Positions 34,560-47,135 of a stretch of DNA of 64,000 nucleotides are shown here, piece by piece. Both the position numbers and the translations under genes were made by a program. The stretch comes from Anadara kagoshimensis. Its lineage: Eukaryota > Mollusca > Bivalvia > Arcoida > Arcidae. Under the pieces are notes generated by a model, which was given only the letters and a program-made list of their open reading frames with translations, did not search any database and had not been told where the DNA came from. Numbering within the stretch: position 1 is the stretch's first letter; each line of letters starts with the position of its first letter. Location of the stretch: NCBI GenBank assembly GCA_021292105.1, contig CM037870.1, forward strand, positions 64,416,083 to 64,480,082. Direction: 5' to 3'.

Positions 34560-34860
34560 TTATGGTTGCCATCACAATATTGTTGATAAGTATGATGTCG
34601 CTGTATCTGTATCCAAATTTTTTTCTGAAAATAATGGACGTTCCATAGTTACATGTTAATTCCATTTTGAATTTTGATAACGCACGTGGATGGCTTATGT
34701 AGCTAGCTAAACGGGAGGTGCTTACTGTTCCGTAGCACCCGGCTTTAACCACACTTTTTGGTTAAAGTTCATATATTTAACCTAATTTGTCAGTTTAAAT
34801 TTTGCTTTTGAATTATGATTTGGACATCATGGACATGGATTAGTATATCTTTTTAAAGCA
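34560..34860. repeat. Dispersed repeat family R1, copy 2
   Basis: Contains ATCACAATATTGTTGATAAG, GTATCTGTATCCAAA, GGGAGGTGCTTACT and TTAACCTAATTTGTCAGTTT. The first parts recur inverted at 55880-56126 and the last part at 33430-33600. A 119-codon minus-strand ORF over this repeat (34393-34752) is therefore not credited as a gene. Confidence 0.55.
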
Positions 34861-35340
34861 TCAGCCATGCTGAATGCTTTATAGCGATCGTTGGATTTTT
34901 TCGTATTTAGCGCCGCTCTCATTTCACCTTGACAGCCAATCAAGTCCTTCCTTTCGACTGAAATTACGGGAATTTCCATATACGGTATCCCAGGTATGTA
35001 TAAACTATAATCTGAGTGATTGGCTCTCCCGGAAAGTTACGAAAGCAATGTTTTCATCATGTACACATGTGCCGATCTGAAATGTATTCATACGCGTATT
35101 AGTCCGTAATTGTTTTTGCTGGATATATAATTTAATTCTTCATTTTTGTTTGATAATTTTAAAATAAAAACCACAAAAATCCATTAAATATACGCCCCTC
35201 GGAAAACCCAACAAAAATGACGATCTTGTCAGTTCGTGCCGACGTTCTTCTTTTTGACCTACAGTGCTGTATGCAGTCGCCGCCATATTGGATTTTTTTA
35301 ATTTACGCAAAGTGACATCGATAAATAAACACAAAGTATG
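34860..35340 (-). promoter_or_regulatory. CpG-bearing patch, candidate minus-strand promoter/first exon
   Basis: Higher CpG than its surroundings. On the minus strand CCAATATGGCGGCG at about 35291-35278 resembles the YY1-type start region seen at TARDBP, and an ATG at 35286 opens MAATAYSTVGQKEERR. No following exon could be identified, so gene status is unproven. Confidence 0.25.
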
Positions 35341-36340
35341 CTCATTAAACAGTTATTAAGTTAAATAACTTTAAATATTGATCACATTTGATGCTAAATT
35401 ATATAGCCTATATATTTTTAAAAAATGATTGTCAATAATATTTCGTGTTTGGGATATCCCGACCTGGTTCATTAATATTCATCATAACGTCACGAGGATT
35501 TTCCGCTTTCATTGGGTATTAAAATACATTCCTGTCAGTTTGCTGGTAGCGAAATTATGCATAACAAAAAAGTAGAAATCAAAGATTCCCAAAAATTTGA
35601 TACGAAACTAAAAGAGAAGTTTATTTACAAGTTATTGGCTATGTTTATAAATCGTTTGTGACTCGTGAAGTTGTGTAGGATACCGTAGTTCGTATGCAAA
35701 TTAGCCATGTGTTTGTGGGCACGCCTGCATTTGACACCCGATGACCCTGCTCAAATGTATTCACATAGCGAGGTGACTGGCCTTTTCAGTCCAGTACACC
35801 CTTGCCCCTTTTAAAATAATCATGACACCCTGTCCTTTTCAGTTATCAGTTTAATATAAAAACGACGTACTTTATTCTCGAATCTCTGCTACATACTTCC
35901 GATCTTCCGCACACACTCCACTTCTCACCATATGTCTCCGAAGACAGACAATTTCATCATCAATATTCATTTAAATACCTTTTCCAGTATTTCCACTTTT
36001 TCAATCAACAAAATAAATCGCAAGAAAGAACAACTTGAAATCAAAATCTAAACAAAACTGGAAAAAAAAAATGTTTCAAAATTTTTAGATAAAATTTATT
36101 TACCTTGTTACAAGTCCATATTAGATCGTTTTTACAGTGGATATCCGATTAAAGTTGTTGTCAGTAGTTTAATCCATGGTTTTTACAACCTTTGATTTCT
36201 TTTCATGAAGCCATATTACTTTATTTCACATAAAATAAACAAATATGATGTGAACTCTGGACATGCCGGAAAACTGAAACGTTGTGCTTTCTTAAGTTCT
36301 TCCGATTTTTAGAGCACCGTTGGTGTAGTAGAACAGTAAC
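35341..36340. other. Intergenic, nothing recognised
   Basis: No ORF, repeat or RNA gene that I can support. Confidence 0.5.
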
Positions 36341-36344
36341 AAAG

Positions 36345-36940
36345 GGCGGGGAAAATAGGGTACCAATTTTGTGAACTCAACTCCTCTTACAGTTTTCAAC
36401 CAAAAACCTTGAAACTTCACAGGATGTTTCTATATATATTGAGGATGAGCACCTGACTTTATGGAAATATTTCAAGATTTTTTCCCCCATTTTTCAAGAC
36501 TTTGAAACTTAGTCACTTTTTAGCAAGTTTTTGAATGGGGGTACCTACTTTGTGAACTCAATTCCTCTTACAGATTTCAACCAAAAAGATTGAAACTTCA
36601 CAGAATGTTAATATATATATTGAGGATGTGACCTGACTTTATGGAAATATTTCAAGATTTTTTCCCCCATTTTTCCAGACTTTAAAACTTAGTCACTTTT
36701 TAGCAAGTATTTGAATGGGGGTACCTACTTTGTGAACTCAACTCCTCTTACAGTTTTCATCCAAAAGCCTTGAAATTTCAAAGAATGTTTATATATATAT
36801 TGAAGATGTGCACCTGACTTTATGGAAATATTTCAAGATTTTTTCTCCATTTTTCCATACTTTAAAACTTAGTCACTTTTTAGCAAGTATTAGAATGGGG
36901 GTACCTACTTTGTGAACTCAACTCCTCTTACAGTTTCTCT
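36345..36940. repeat. 180-bp tandem repeat, about 3.3 copies
   Basis: TTTGTGAACTCAACTCCTCT recurs at about 36368, 36551, 36730 and 36910. Shared inner phrases are CTGACTTTATGGAAATATTT and AAACTTAGTCACTTTTTAGC. Confidence 0.92.
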
Positions 36941-37339
36941 TAAATTCAAAGTAATTTTATTGTAACATTTTAGTTGTCTAAATAATAATCAAATAATTTA
37001 TAATTAATCGTATTCAGAAATATTTCCCCCTTTTGTACACAATTCTTGTCAACAAACTTTTTTTGAAAGAGACAGTTGCCTGGACAACTTCTGTAATTGG
37101 GAGGTACAGATTATTGGCTTTTGGTTTATACCAATTCAGGCTTTTGAAGCTCACTTGGACAAATTATATATGTTCAACAATAATTTTAAATACATTTAAA
37201 TTATTTCTAAAACAAAGGTTTTATTTTTATTTTTTTTTTCAAATTAATTGTGAATTCAATGAATAAAATTAATGACTTCAACAATGGTTAATCTGTCAAT
37301 TGCAAGTCAAGGGAAATAGCTGGTCATGGTAGAAGTTTT
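36941..37339. other. AT-rich, nothing recognised
   Basis: A 77-codon plus-strand ORF (37033-37266) has random composition and no family match that I know. Confidence 0.45.
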
Positions 37340-37908
37340 TTTTGTGATGATGACACTATGTCAATGATGATGTGGCATGATGATCTGGTGGAGATGATGA
37401 CAATAATAATGATGATGATGACATTCAGTTCTGCTGCTGCCGATGATGATGATGATGTCACCATGATGATGATGATATAACATGAGGAGATATAATGATG
37501 ATGATGATGATGATGATGTGACATGAGGAGATATTATGACGAATCGATGTCACCATGATGATGATGTTGGACACGAGGAGATATGATAATGATGTCACCA
37601 TGATGATGATGTGACACGAGGAGATATGATAATGATGTTGATGATGGTGGTGACATGAGTTCTGTTGATGCCGTGGATGATAATGATTATCGTGATGAAG
37701 AAGATGATAGTGATGGTGGTGATGAAAATAAGCTCTGCTGCTATGAATGATGATGGTGATGATGACGATGTGACTTGACGAACTATGATGATGATTATGA
37801 TGGTGACATGAGTTCTGTTGCTACCGATGATGATGATGGTGGCAATGATGACATTACTGCTGAGCACTGCCGATAGTATGATGATGATGATGATGATGAA
37901 GATGATTG

Positions 37909-37946
<38 letters not shown>

Positions 37947-38295
37947 GTGGTGATGACATTCAGTTCTGCTGCTGTCTAGATGATAATAATTCATGATGAT
38001 GATGATGATGATGATGATGATAACAAAGCCAATGTCTTTATGCTGCTGCTGCTGCTAATGATGATGATGATAATGATGATGACATTCAGTACTGCTGCTG
38101 CTGATAATGATGATGATTATGTGACACAAGAGCTATGATGATGATGTGACCATATTAATGATGTAACATAAGGATTTCTGAAAATGATTAATATAATGGT
38201 GGTGGTGATTGTCATGGCATGGGTTCTACTGCTGCTGCTAATGACGACGACGATGATGATGATGATATCTTCATGTTGATGATCAAAATGTGATA
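37340..38295. repeat. (GAT)n compound microsatellite/minisatellite, about 950 bp
   Basis: GATGATGATG runs are interrupted by recurring phrases such as GACATTCAGTTCTGCTGCTG and TGACATGAGTTCTGTTG, so it is a minisatellite built on a GAT background. His-, Ser- and Ile-rich ORFs over it are spurious. Confidence 0.93.
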
Positions 38296-39344
38296 TGAGG
38301 AGTGATAATGATCGTGATGGTGATGATTACAGATCCAGTTTTGGGGTTTCTTCCAGTCAACTGCGTTTTAGTGGAGTTATGCCCCTTTCACTTTGTGAAT
38401 TTTATCAAAATGATGGTTTCTCTGGACTTTTTTCCGTTATGCTTGAGATATTTCACTCAGATTTGGGGTCGGGTCTTTTGTAGCCTCTCTTGGTTTTTGA
38501 AAAATTGAAAATTTATATTTATGCGAATTACTTAGTTTACTCAATTGATAAACATTGCGTGGCATGTCCATTTTGACCATTGTAACATATTTATATGTTA
38601 GAACCTAACAACTTGCATAAAAAGCAGACTTGTTGTTAGAAGCTTCCTGATCACAGTATCTATTATTTGCATGATTTTCATTTTTTACTGATTCATTTGA
38701 CAAATCTCAGTTTCAAGTGCACATTTTTTTTTATCAAATTGCTCAGTTTAGCTGATGCTTCAGTACCTTCAGTACTTTGATTTGAGTATCGTGTACAAGT
38801 CTGCCAGACAACTACCTTCTGTTTACAGACTTAGTTTTTGTTTTTACATTTACGGTGGTTGGTTGAAGATAAAAGGGGGGGGGGTTGTTTACTCTGTGGG
38901 CTTCTGATAACACATTTTTTTTTTTTTTGCAACAATTTTTGCTAGATGGCACTGAACCATCATTGAAAGGAAACCTTATATATTATATATTAGCTAACGC
39001 ATTAAAACATCATTCATTCATTTGATGACAAGGCATAAACCAAAACAGTCGTGATGTAAACCTCTTACGGATAATCACAATCAAACACAACAGCAATTGA
39101 CGCTAGTTCTTTAAATTTTTCAAATTGCAACTTTCCTATTCGCCTTACTACAAATCGGGAACGACTGTCAAGATTATTTCACCATTGAATTGCAAATCTT
39201 AATTAAATAATAAATATTCTATTCTACCTTTCCCTTTGAATGTCGAAGGTTTAACTTTAGGTTTTCTTTAGATTATGTAACAAACTCTTTTTGAAGTTAC
39301 AAATTTTGAATCAATGGAAGGAGAAACTGTTTACCAAATAAAAT
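38296..39344. other. Intergenic, mostly unrecognised
   Basis: At 38330-38510, TTGGGGTTTCTTCCAGTC and GAGTTATGCCCCTTTCACTT look like worn dispersed repeat sequence. The remainder has no recognisable feature. Confidence 0.4.
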
Positions 39345-39540
39345 ATTGTTTTCGCTGGAGAAGGAATCATGGTTCTAGCACGCTTATTAAAGGAAAACCT
39401 TTCAATGGCACCAATGACCTTTTCAAACTCTAAGTTGCGCTTTTTCTTTTTTATTACTATTCAAAATATCTTATGTTGGTTCATTTTAAGTGAAACATTT
39501 ATAATGACAGTGAAACAACCCGTTCTAGATGTTCTTTAGT
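39345..39540. repeat. Inverted partner of 33600-33790
   Basis: Reads GTTTTCGCTGGAGAAGGAAT, then CATTATAAATGTTTCAC-type sequence on the opposite strand. See the partner copy. Confidence 0.65.
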
Positions 39541-39650
39541 AAATATTATGTGTTGTTCAGAATGTACACGACAACAATAAACCAAAAATGCTAAAATAGT
39601 CGTTATTAGGCCCAGTTTTTGGACTTTTCCTTTGATACATATTACTTTTT

Positions 39651-42318
39651 AGCTCACCTGGCCTAAAGGCCATGTGAGCTTTTGCCATCACTCAGCGTCC
39701 GTCGTCCGTCAGTCAGTCAGTCAGTCAGTCCGTCTGTAAACTTTTCACATTTTAACTATCTCCTCTGAAACCCCTGAACCAATTTTAACCAAACTTTACA
39801 GGAATGATGTATAGAAGGTCCTTTACTTAGATTGCCGAAATTATTTTGATCCGCCAAAAAACATGGCTGCCAGCGCAGAAGATAATTTAACATGGGACCC
39901 TATGGGAAAAATGCATTTTTGACTATTTCCTCATAAATGACTAAAGCAAATTTAACCAAACTTTACAGGAATGATATATGGAAGGTCTTTTGCAAAGATT
40001 GCCGAAATTTTCTTAATCCGCCTAAAAACATGGCTGCCAGCGGGGAATATAGTTTAACATTGGACCCTATGGGAAAAACACATTTTGGCTATCTCCTCTG
40101 AAACTACTGAAGCAAATTTAACCAAACTTTACAGGAATGGTGTAAGGAAGGTCCTTTACTTAGATTGCCAAAATTTTTCTGATCCGTCAAAAAACATGGC
40201 CGCCAGCACAGAAGATAGTTTAACATTAGACCGTATGGGAAAAGCATATATTTGCTATCTTCTTTGAAACCACTGAGCCAATTTAAACCAAACTTTAGAG
40301 GAATGATGTATAGAAGGTCCTTTACTTAGATTGCCGAAATTGTTTTGTTCCGCCAAAAAACATGGCTGCCAGCACAGAAGATAGTTTAACATGGGACCCT
40401 ATGGGAAAAATGCATTTTTGGCTATCTCCTCTGAAACGACTGAAGCGAATTCAATAAAACTTTACAGGAATGGTGTAAGGAAGGTCCTTTACTTAGATTG
40501 CCAAAATTTTTCTGATCCGTCAAAAAACATGGCCGCCAGCACAGAAGATAGTTTAACATTAGACCGTATGGGAAAAGCATATATTTGCTATCTTCTTTGA
40601 AACCACTGAGCCAATTTAAACCAAACTTTACACTAATAATGTATGTAAGGTCATTTACTAAGATTGCCCAAATTTTTCTGATTCGCCAAAAAAAATGGCC
40701 GCCAGGGCCAAACAAAGTTTAACATTGGGCCCTATGGGAAAACGCACATTTTGGCTATCTCCTCTGAAACGACTGAAGCGAATTCAATTAAACTTTACAG
40801 GAATGATGTATGGAAGGTCTTTTGAAAGATTGCCGAAATTTTTCTGATCGGCCTAAAAACATGGCTGCCAGCAGGGAACATAGTTTAATATTGGACCCTA
40901 TGGGAAAACACATTTTGGCTATCTCCTCTGAAACTATTGAAGCAAACTTAACCAAACTTTAGAGGAATGATGTATAGAAGGTCCTTTACTTAGATTGCCG
41001 AAATTTTTTTGATCCGCCAAAAAACATGGCTGCCAGCACAGAAGATTGTTTAACATTGAACCCTATGGGAAAAATGCATTTTTGACTATTTCCTCAAAAA
41101 TGACTGAAGCAAATTTAACCAAACTTTACAGGAATGGTGTGAGGAAGGTCCTTTACTTAGATTGCCAAAATTTTTCTGATCCGTCAAAAAACATGGCCGC
41201 CAGCGCAGAAGATAGTTTAACATTAGACCCTATGGGAAAAGCATATATTTGCTATCTTCTTTGAAACCACTGAGCCAATTTAAACCAAACTTTACGGGAA
41301 TAATGTATGTAAGGTCCTTTACTAAGATTGCCCAAATTTTTCTGATCCGCCAAAAGAAATGGCCGCCAGGGCCAAACAAAGTTTAACATTGGGCCCTATG
41401 GGAAAACGCACATTTTGGCTATCTCCTCTGAAACGACTGAAGCGAATTCAATCAAACTTTACAGGAATGATGTATGGAAGGTCTTTTGCAAAGATTGCCG
41501 AAATTTTTCTGATCCGCCTCAAAACATGGCTGCCAGCGGGGAACATAGTTTAACATTGGACCCTATGGAAAAACACATTTTGGCTATCTCCTCTGAAACT
41601 ACTGAAGCAAACTTAACCAAACTTTACAGGAATGATGTATAGAAGGTCCTTTACTTAGATTGCCGAAATTTTTTTGATCCGCCAAAAAAACATGGCTGCC
41701 AGCGCAGAAGATTGTTTTACATTGGACCCTATGGGAAAAATGCATTTTTGACTATTTCCTCAGAAATGACTTAAGCATATTTAACCAAACTTTACAGGAA
41801 TGGTGTAAGGAAAGTCCTTTACTTAGAAACTTTACTTTACTCTGAAACTACTGAAGCAAACTTAACCAAACTTTAGAGGAATGATGTATTGGAGGTCCTT
41901 TACATAGATTTCCAAAATTTTTCTGATCTGCCAAAAAACATGGCTGCCAGCGGAGAACATAGTTTCACATTGGACCCTATCTCCTCTGAAGCTAGTGAAA
42001 CAAATTCAACCAAACTTTACAGGAATGATGTATAAGATAGTTTAACATTGGACCCTATGGGAAAAACGCATTTTAGACTATGTCCTCAGAAATGACTGAA
42101 GCAAATTGAACCAAACTTTACAAGAATGATGTATAGAAGGTCCTTTACATAAATTGCCAAAATTTTTCTGATCTGCCATAAAACATGGCTGCCAGCGGAG
42201 AACATTGTTTCACATTGGACCCAGTGGGAAAAGCATATATACAAATTTGCTTTAAAAGCATTTTAGTCAGGTGAGCGATACAGGCTCAGCCACACTGAGC
42301 CTGTGGCTGAGCCTCTGG
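39651..42318 (+). mobile_element. AGCTCACCTG-family element B with about 165-bp array
   Basis: It begins AGCTCACCTGGCCTAAAGGC (5' hairpin closed by CATGTGAGCT), then a GTCA/GTCC microsatellite. An array of roughly 14 units follows, each with AACATGGCYGCCAGC, CCTATGGGAAAA and AAACTTTACAGGAATG. The 3' end has CAGGTGAGCGATACAGGCTC and a hairpin before CTGG. Flanks are T on both sides. Plus-strand ORFs of 60-75 codons are units read through. Confidence 0.75.
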
Positions 42319-42593
42319 TAGTTTATTTTACATCCCTTTTGTATCATTATTTAAAAGTAGGGCGAGATTAAATAGTGAAAATACAACTTTTTTCTTTGCC
42401 TTCGTAAAACGTGTGCACGGAATCGTGGTACAAAAGTTTACTTTGACGCGAATGTTTGAAAAAAAAAACTAGCAACCGGTCTAAGAATATATATATACGT
42501 CAACCGATCGTTCGTATAGTTATTCTGCCTTCTTTAGGCATAATGAGATAACTATAAACTGATGAAAAGTATGGAAATTTAGTTAAAACTTAC

Positions 42594-42618
42594 CGCGAAC
42601 CGATAGTTTCGTCGCCAT
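42594..42618 (-). CDS. Candidate first coding exon of an unknown minus-strand gene
   Basis: ATG at 42618 (context CAAAAATGGCGACG) reads MATKLSVR and then meets a perfect CG|GTAAGT donor at 42594. A CpG-richer patch lies upstream. No partner exon was found to the left, where element B (39651-42318) begins 275 bp away. It may be real or chance. Confidence 0.2.
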
Positions 42619-42714
42619 TTTTGTGTTTACGAAGTCGGGTCTGTGACATAGGTTCGGCACCCTGATATTGAGACGACACTAGCTATAGATTTTAAATGAC
42701 AAAAATTTTGATCT

Positions 42715-42855
42715 TTCAAGTATGCTTTATCATATACATTATACATGTATAAGCAGAATTATTCACTAGTACTGAAGATTACTTTTCTATTGCCAGAGAT
42801 TTATTAACAATTAATGTCCTCAATGTCCTGAAGCCATTAAGTCGCAAATATTCCC
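42715..42855. repeat. Inverted-repeat partner of 32700-32845
   Basis: Nearly identical inverse of the 32.7-kb copy. It directly abuts the left edge of the large palindrome. Confidence 0.85.
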
Positions 42856-42946
42856 AGAAACAAACATGTTTTTTGAGCAGGTTACCCTTGTAACACACAA
42901 TTATTAAAAGCGATTGACTAATGGTCGAAAACAATATATAATAATA

Positions 42947-44010
42947 AGGATGTTGATGACTTTTTTGGATTTTCAAAAGACCTTTGACACTATGCCTCAT
43001 AGAAGATTATGTGCCAAGCTCCAAGGATAAGGAATTGGAGGCGATATTTTCAACTGGATACAAGACTTCCTGTCGGATAGAATGAAACAACGTGTAAACT
43101 GGAAACCTGTACTCAGTGGTATCCCACAAGAAGAGTTATGGGACCTATTCTATTTCTAATCTTCATTAATGATCTGCCAGATGCTGTCCAGAGTATCATT
43201 AAAATCGTTGCAGCTGACGACACCAAGTTATATAAAACAATCAAAACCAGTTATGACTGTCTGAATATACATATTTCAAGATGATATTGACAAAATTAAC
43301 AATTGGTCTCAAGGGTGGCAATTAAAGTTTAATAAGACGAAATGTAAACACCTACACCTAGGAAAAAAGATAGTTTTACATACAAATTAATGATACAGAT
43401 ATCGAACAAGTAGAAGAAGAGAAAGACCTAGGAATAATTGTGGGCCAAAAATTAAACTTTAGATACCATATCCACTCTTCTGTAAAACAAAAATGCAAAT
43501 AGGGTATTGCGACTATTAACAACCTTTTAAAATATGGATAAGGGCACATTCGTACCATTATATAAATCAATAGTTAAACCTCATCTTGAATATGGCAGCA
43601 ATATCTGGTCTGTAATCTACGAAAAGGATGTCGAAATGATAGAAAACGTCCAACGTAGAGCTAGCAAACTGGTTAAACCCATAAGACATACTTCCTATCC
43701 AACACGACAAAAATCACTTGACTTACCAACTTTGGAATAGAGGAGACTAAGATCTGACATAGTACAAATGTTCAAAATTCATCAAAAAGTCTACTAACTC
43801 AAAAAGTAACACCAGGGACAACTTCAAACTCCAGAAAGAATATAATATAACAAACGCGTGGAAAGCAACATTCCCTCAACGAGTGACCTACAGCTGGAAC
43901 GCCTTGCCATCAGAACTAGTGAACAAAATATCTCTAAACAGTTTTAAAAGTACCATCAACAAACTTTGGACCAATTTAGACTTAAAGTTCAAGCTGAGCA
44001 ATTAATTATA
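42947..44010 (+). pseudogene. Broken LINE reverse-transcriptase fragment, left arm
   Basis: Reading through stops and frameshifts gives LDFQKTFDTMPHRRL, WIQDFLSDRMKQRV, FLIFINDLPDAVQS, VAADDTKLYK (ADD active-site motif), and later EKDLGIIVGQKLNF and SIVKPHLEYGSNIWSVIYEK. This order is the RT core and the thumb region of CR1/Jockey-like non-LTR retrotransposons. It runs toward the palindrome centre, is truncated at its 5' side and is not functional. Confidence 0.8.
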
Positions 44011-44170
44011 AACTTGGCCGGAACCGGACAAAACAGGATTCAGGTGGAAGAATCACATTATAACAGACCAGAGAGGCGCAAATCCTATATATTGGTTTCT
44101 ACAGACAGGTGAAAGTAACGGTAACATAAATGCTAGTTACAATGAAATAAATTATAAAAACCCCTTCCCC

Positions 44171-44242
44171 GACGCCGGGAACCCAACCCGGGTGCCCATT
44201 TTTAAATTAAAGCGAGTGCTCTGCCGTTTCGCCGTTACCCCA
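44171..44242 (-). mobile_element. tRNA-like SINE head, left arm
   Basis: On the minus strand it reads TATGGGGTAACGGCGAAACG, then CACCCGGGTTGGGTTCCCGG. It is a more decayed mirror copy of the head at 48402. Confidence 0.5.
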
Positions 44243-45904
44243 TAGGTGAGACAGTAGTACTTAACGTCTCAACTGTACATGGTACATACTATACCATGTA
44301 GTTATATCGCTACATCTTCAACTTGTCAGTTAGTTGAAGGAGCTAGGTTATTATCCGAAAGAAGAAGAAATTCAATCAGCGACATATTTAATCTGTATTT
44401 TAAAAATGTAGCTGATTCAATTCATATCATAAAATGAATACTAAATTGTTAAATGAAACACATAACCTTAATTTTTGCTGTACTTTTCACGAGATAGAGT
44501 CAAGTTTTGGTAAGTAAGACTTCGCGGGGGTTTTTATTCTACCTATTTTTCATACATGTTTAAATTTGTGTGGAGGTTACATAAAGCCCTTCCATCATCA
44601 TCATCATCATCATCATCATTACAGCTTAAGTCCATTATAGTGTCGCCTTGGACTTTTGTTATCACTGATAGCAATATCCTCATTGTAACCCTAGGATGGT
44701 GGGATGATCACAAACTCGTATTGTGTAAGTGTGGTACTGAAAACGCAACAGTAAAATTCTTAATGAAGGTAAAACTATTTGTGTGTTCTTTTTTTCGGTG
44801 AGTATTTGTTTGAGGGCAAAATGTCATCTTACAACACAAGTGTTTGCAGACCAATCGGGTAGAATAAGCTACTAGTATTGTAATGATGGCCTTACAGATG
44901 GCCACCTATAATAAATATTTATTTATTTATTTAATTATCATAACCAAAAAAAATATGCTTATATTAAATAGTTAAACAGCATTGACCTGTCGACTTGACC
45001 TTTAATTTAAATATTTAGTATGAACCAGAACATTTTTGTATATATAGGAAACACAGGTGTTTGTTATTTAACGGAAAACATACAATTTTATGTTTTAACA
45101 GAGACTACTAAGTTCAGACTATTCAGATATTGAGCGGATCCTCTTATATTCCTAATGAAAGGTCAAGTGGACAGGTTAATGTTGTTTGCCTACAATATAC
45201 AGTACAGACCTGTCGTAAGTTTAACTCTGAGCTAACAAAAATAAGTCTACGGTCTGGTGTCGAGACATGGACAGCCAGTGACCGAAAAGCTGTAGAGAGA
45301 TAATACATAGCAATAGTCGAAAAAACTGTCGAGATATACTAGTAGCTATAACGAGGGGTCGAGATGACAGACTGCCAAATCTACACTAGCACTATTTAAG
45401 TAAAACTTTCGACAGGCCTGTACTGTATATAGTTATATATATTTTACAAATGACCACCTCTGTAAACGGTCAAGTAAGGGGATAGTTAATCGGATTATGT
45501 GGGTATATGAAATACAACTGGCCTAGAGTCACCACCAACACAGTACTTATAGGATCCTATTGTGGCTTTTTTAGTAAAAATATCTTCCCCAGAGCTATTT
45601 TATCGGTTTTATAAGAATTTTTAAATTTTGAAAACGTTACAAAACTTCATTGATACGAAAAGTCGGCTAGAAGTAACACCATTAACTAGCGAGTTGGGTT
45701 AAAAAAACCACGAATACATTACAACCTTTCCTTTTCTTGAAAAAAGATGCCTAATAGAACCGTAACATTTACCACTCGTGATTTTCTTACTTTACTACGG
45801 AAAAACAATTTTACTTGCCAGATATATGACCCAGTGCACGAAAGGAAACACTTTTTGCATGATATTTTGATATTTGATACGAAAGCCTATTAGGCTCATG
45901 AATA

Positions 45905-46165
45905 AAAAAATTAAAAGGCATAATAACGCAAAAGAAAGGCGTTATAATGCGAATTAAAGGTGTGCGATAACGCAAAATAAAGGCATTATAACGCTAGCCA
46001 AAGACGTGATAGCGCGAATTAAAGGCGTTATAATGCCTTTAGAAAGGCGTAATAACGCGAAATGAAAAGCGTTATAACGTTTTTGGAAAGGCATTATAAC
46101 GCTTTTGGAAAGGCGTTATAACGCCAACTAAAAGGCGTAATAACGCGAAATGAAAGGCGTTATAC
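45905..46165. repeat. GCGTTATAACGC array, left
   Basis: Units of about 20-22 bp alternate AAAGGCGTTATAACGC and AAAGGCGTAATAACGCGAAA. The motif GCGTTATAACGC is itself palindromic. Confidence 0.85.
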
Positions 46166-46604
46166 GTTGAAATGTGTCCGTTCAGTGGTCTCGGTGGAGA
46201 AAACGAAAGTATTTGTTCATGACTCGCACACGCAGACACAGTGAAATGGTTTATTATCTATCTGTAAAACTATATGAACTTTTAGCTTGCTTTAGAACCT
46301 CGTCATCAATTTAAGCTGTAGGGGATATATACCAAAAATTACACACGCAAAAAAATAACACACATTTTTTGAAAAACCGACACCACGCAAAATAACCCGA
46401 TTTACGGTATATATCCCATACAGCTTAAATTAATCACTCATAGCATGAGAACATCATTATTAAAAAACTTTAACGTTGGCGTCCATGACGAGGTTCTAAA
46501 GCAAGCTAAAAGTTCATAGTAGTTATACAGATAGATAATAAACCATTACACTGTGTCTGTCGTGAACAAACACTTTCGTTTTCTCCACTGAGACTACTGG
46601 ACAC

Positions 46605-46800
46605 ATTTCAATGTATAACGCCTTTCATTTCGAGTTATTACGCCTTTAATTCGCATTATAATTCTTTTATTTCGCGCAATCACGCCTTCAGTTCGCGTTA
46701 TAGTGTTTTTATTTCACGCCTTTAATTCGCATTATAACGCCTTTCTTTCGCGTTATTACGTCTTTTATTTTTTTATTCACGAGCCTAATAGGGTTTCGTA
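46605..46800. repeat. GCGTTATAACGC array, inner right
   Basis: Inverse-orientation units (CGCATTATAACGCCTTT, CGCGTTATTACG). It is followed at 46760-46860 by a copy of the adjoining unique sequence (TGCAAAAAGTGTTTCCTTTC). Confidence 0.8.
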
Positions 46801-46869
46801 TTAAATATTAAAATATCATGCAAAAAGTGTTTCCTTTCGTACACTGTAACATATATCTGGACGGACACA

Positions 46870-47135
46870 TATCAACGTATAACGCCTTTCATTTCGCGGT
46901 ATTACGACTTTCCAAGAGCGTTATAACGCCTTTCCAAAAGCGTTATAATGCCTTTCCAAAAGCGTTATAACGCCTTTCATTTCGCGTTATTACGCCTTTC
47001 TAAAGGCATTATAACGCCTTTAATTCGCGCTATCACGTCTTTAGCTAGCGTTATAATGCCTTTATTTCGCGTTATCGCGCCTTATATTCGCATTATAACG
47101 TCTTTCTTTTGCGTTATTACGCCTTTTAATTTTTC
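46870..47135. repeat. GCGTTATAACGC array, outer right (duplicate)
   Basis: A second inverse-orientation array, again followed by TGCAAAAAGTGTTTGCTTTC (47180). The inner right part has thus been tandemly duplicated relative to the left arm. A 93-codon ORF (46948-47229) is array read-through. Confidence 0.8.

Larger units (their letters stand above)
25605..34850 (+). other. TARDBP 3' flank, possible long 3' UTR, then intergenic
   Basis: AT-rich, with no exon that I can support. AATAAA occurs at 26228-26233 and 26527-26532, and again near 28300, 30015 and 33340. The true polyadenylation site cannot be chosen from sequence. UG-rich patches (for example 30465-30500) are potential TDP-43 binding sites, in line with the known 3' UTR autoregulation of vertebrate TARDBP; that is inference only. 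Confidence 0.5.

Noticed and set aside
34393..34752. 119-codon minus-strand ORF
   Set aside because: It covers a dispersed repeat that recurs at 55880-56126, and it shows no recognisable domain.
37324..37867. His/Ser/Ile-rich ORFs on the minus strand
   Set aside because: Translation of a GAT microsatellite.
40085..41642. Repeated 60-75-codon ORFs of MAISSETTEANLTKLYRN type
   Set aside because: They are tandem units of element B read through; similar ORFs at 57363-63674 come from elements C and D.
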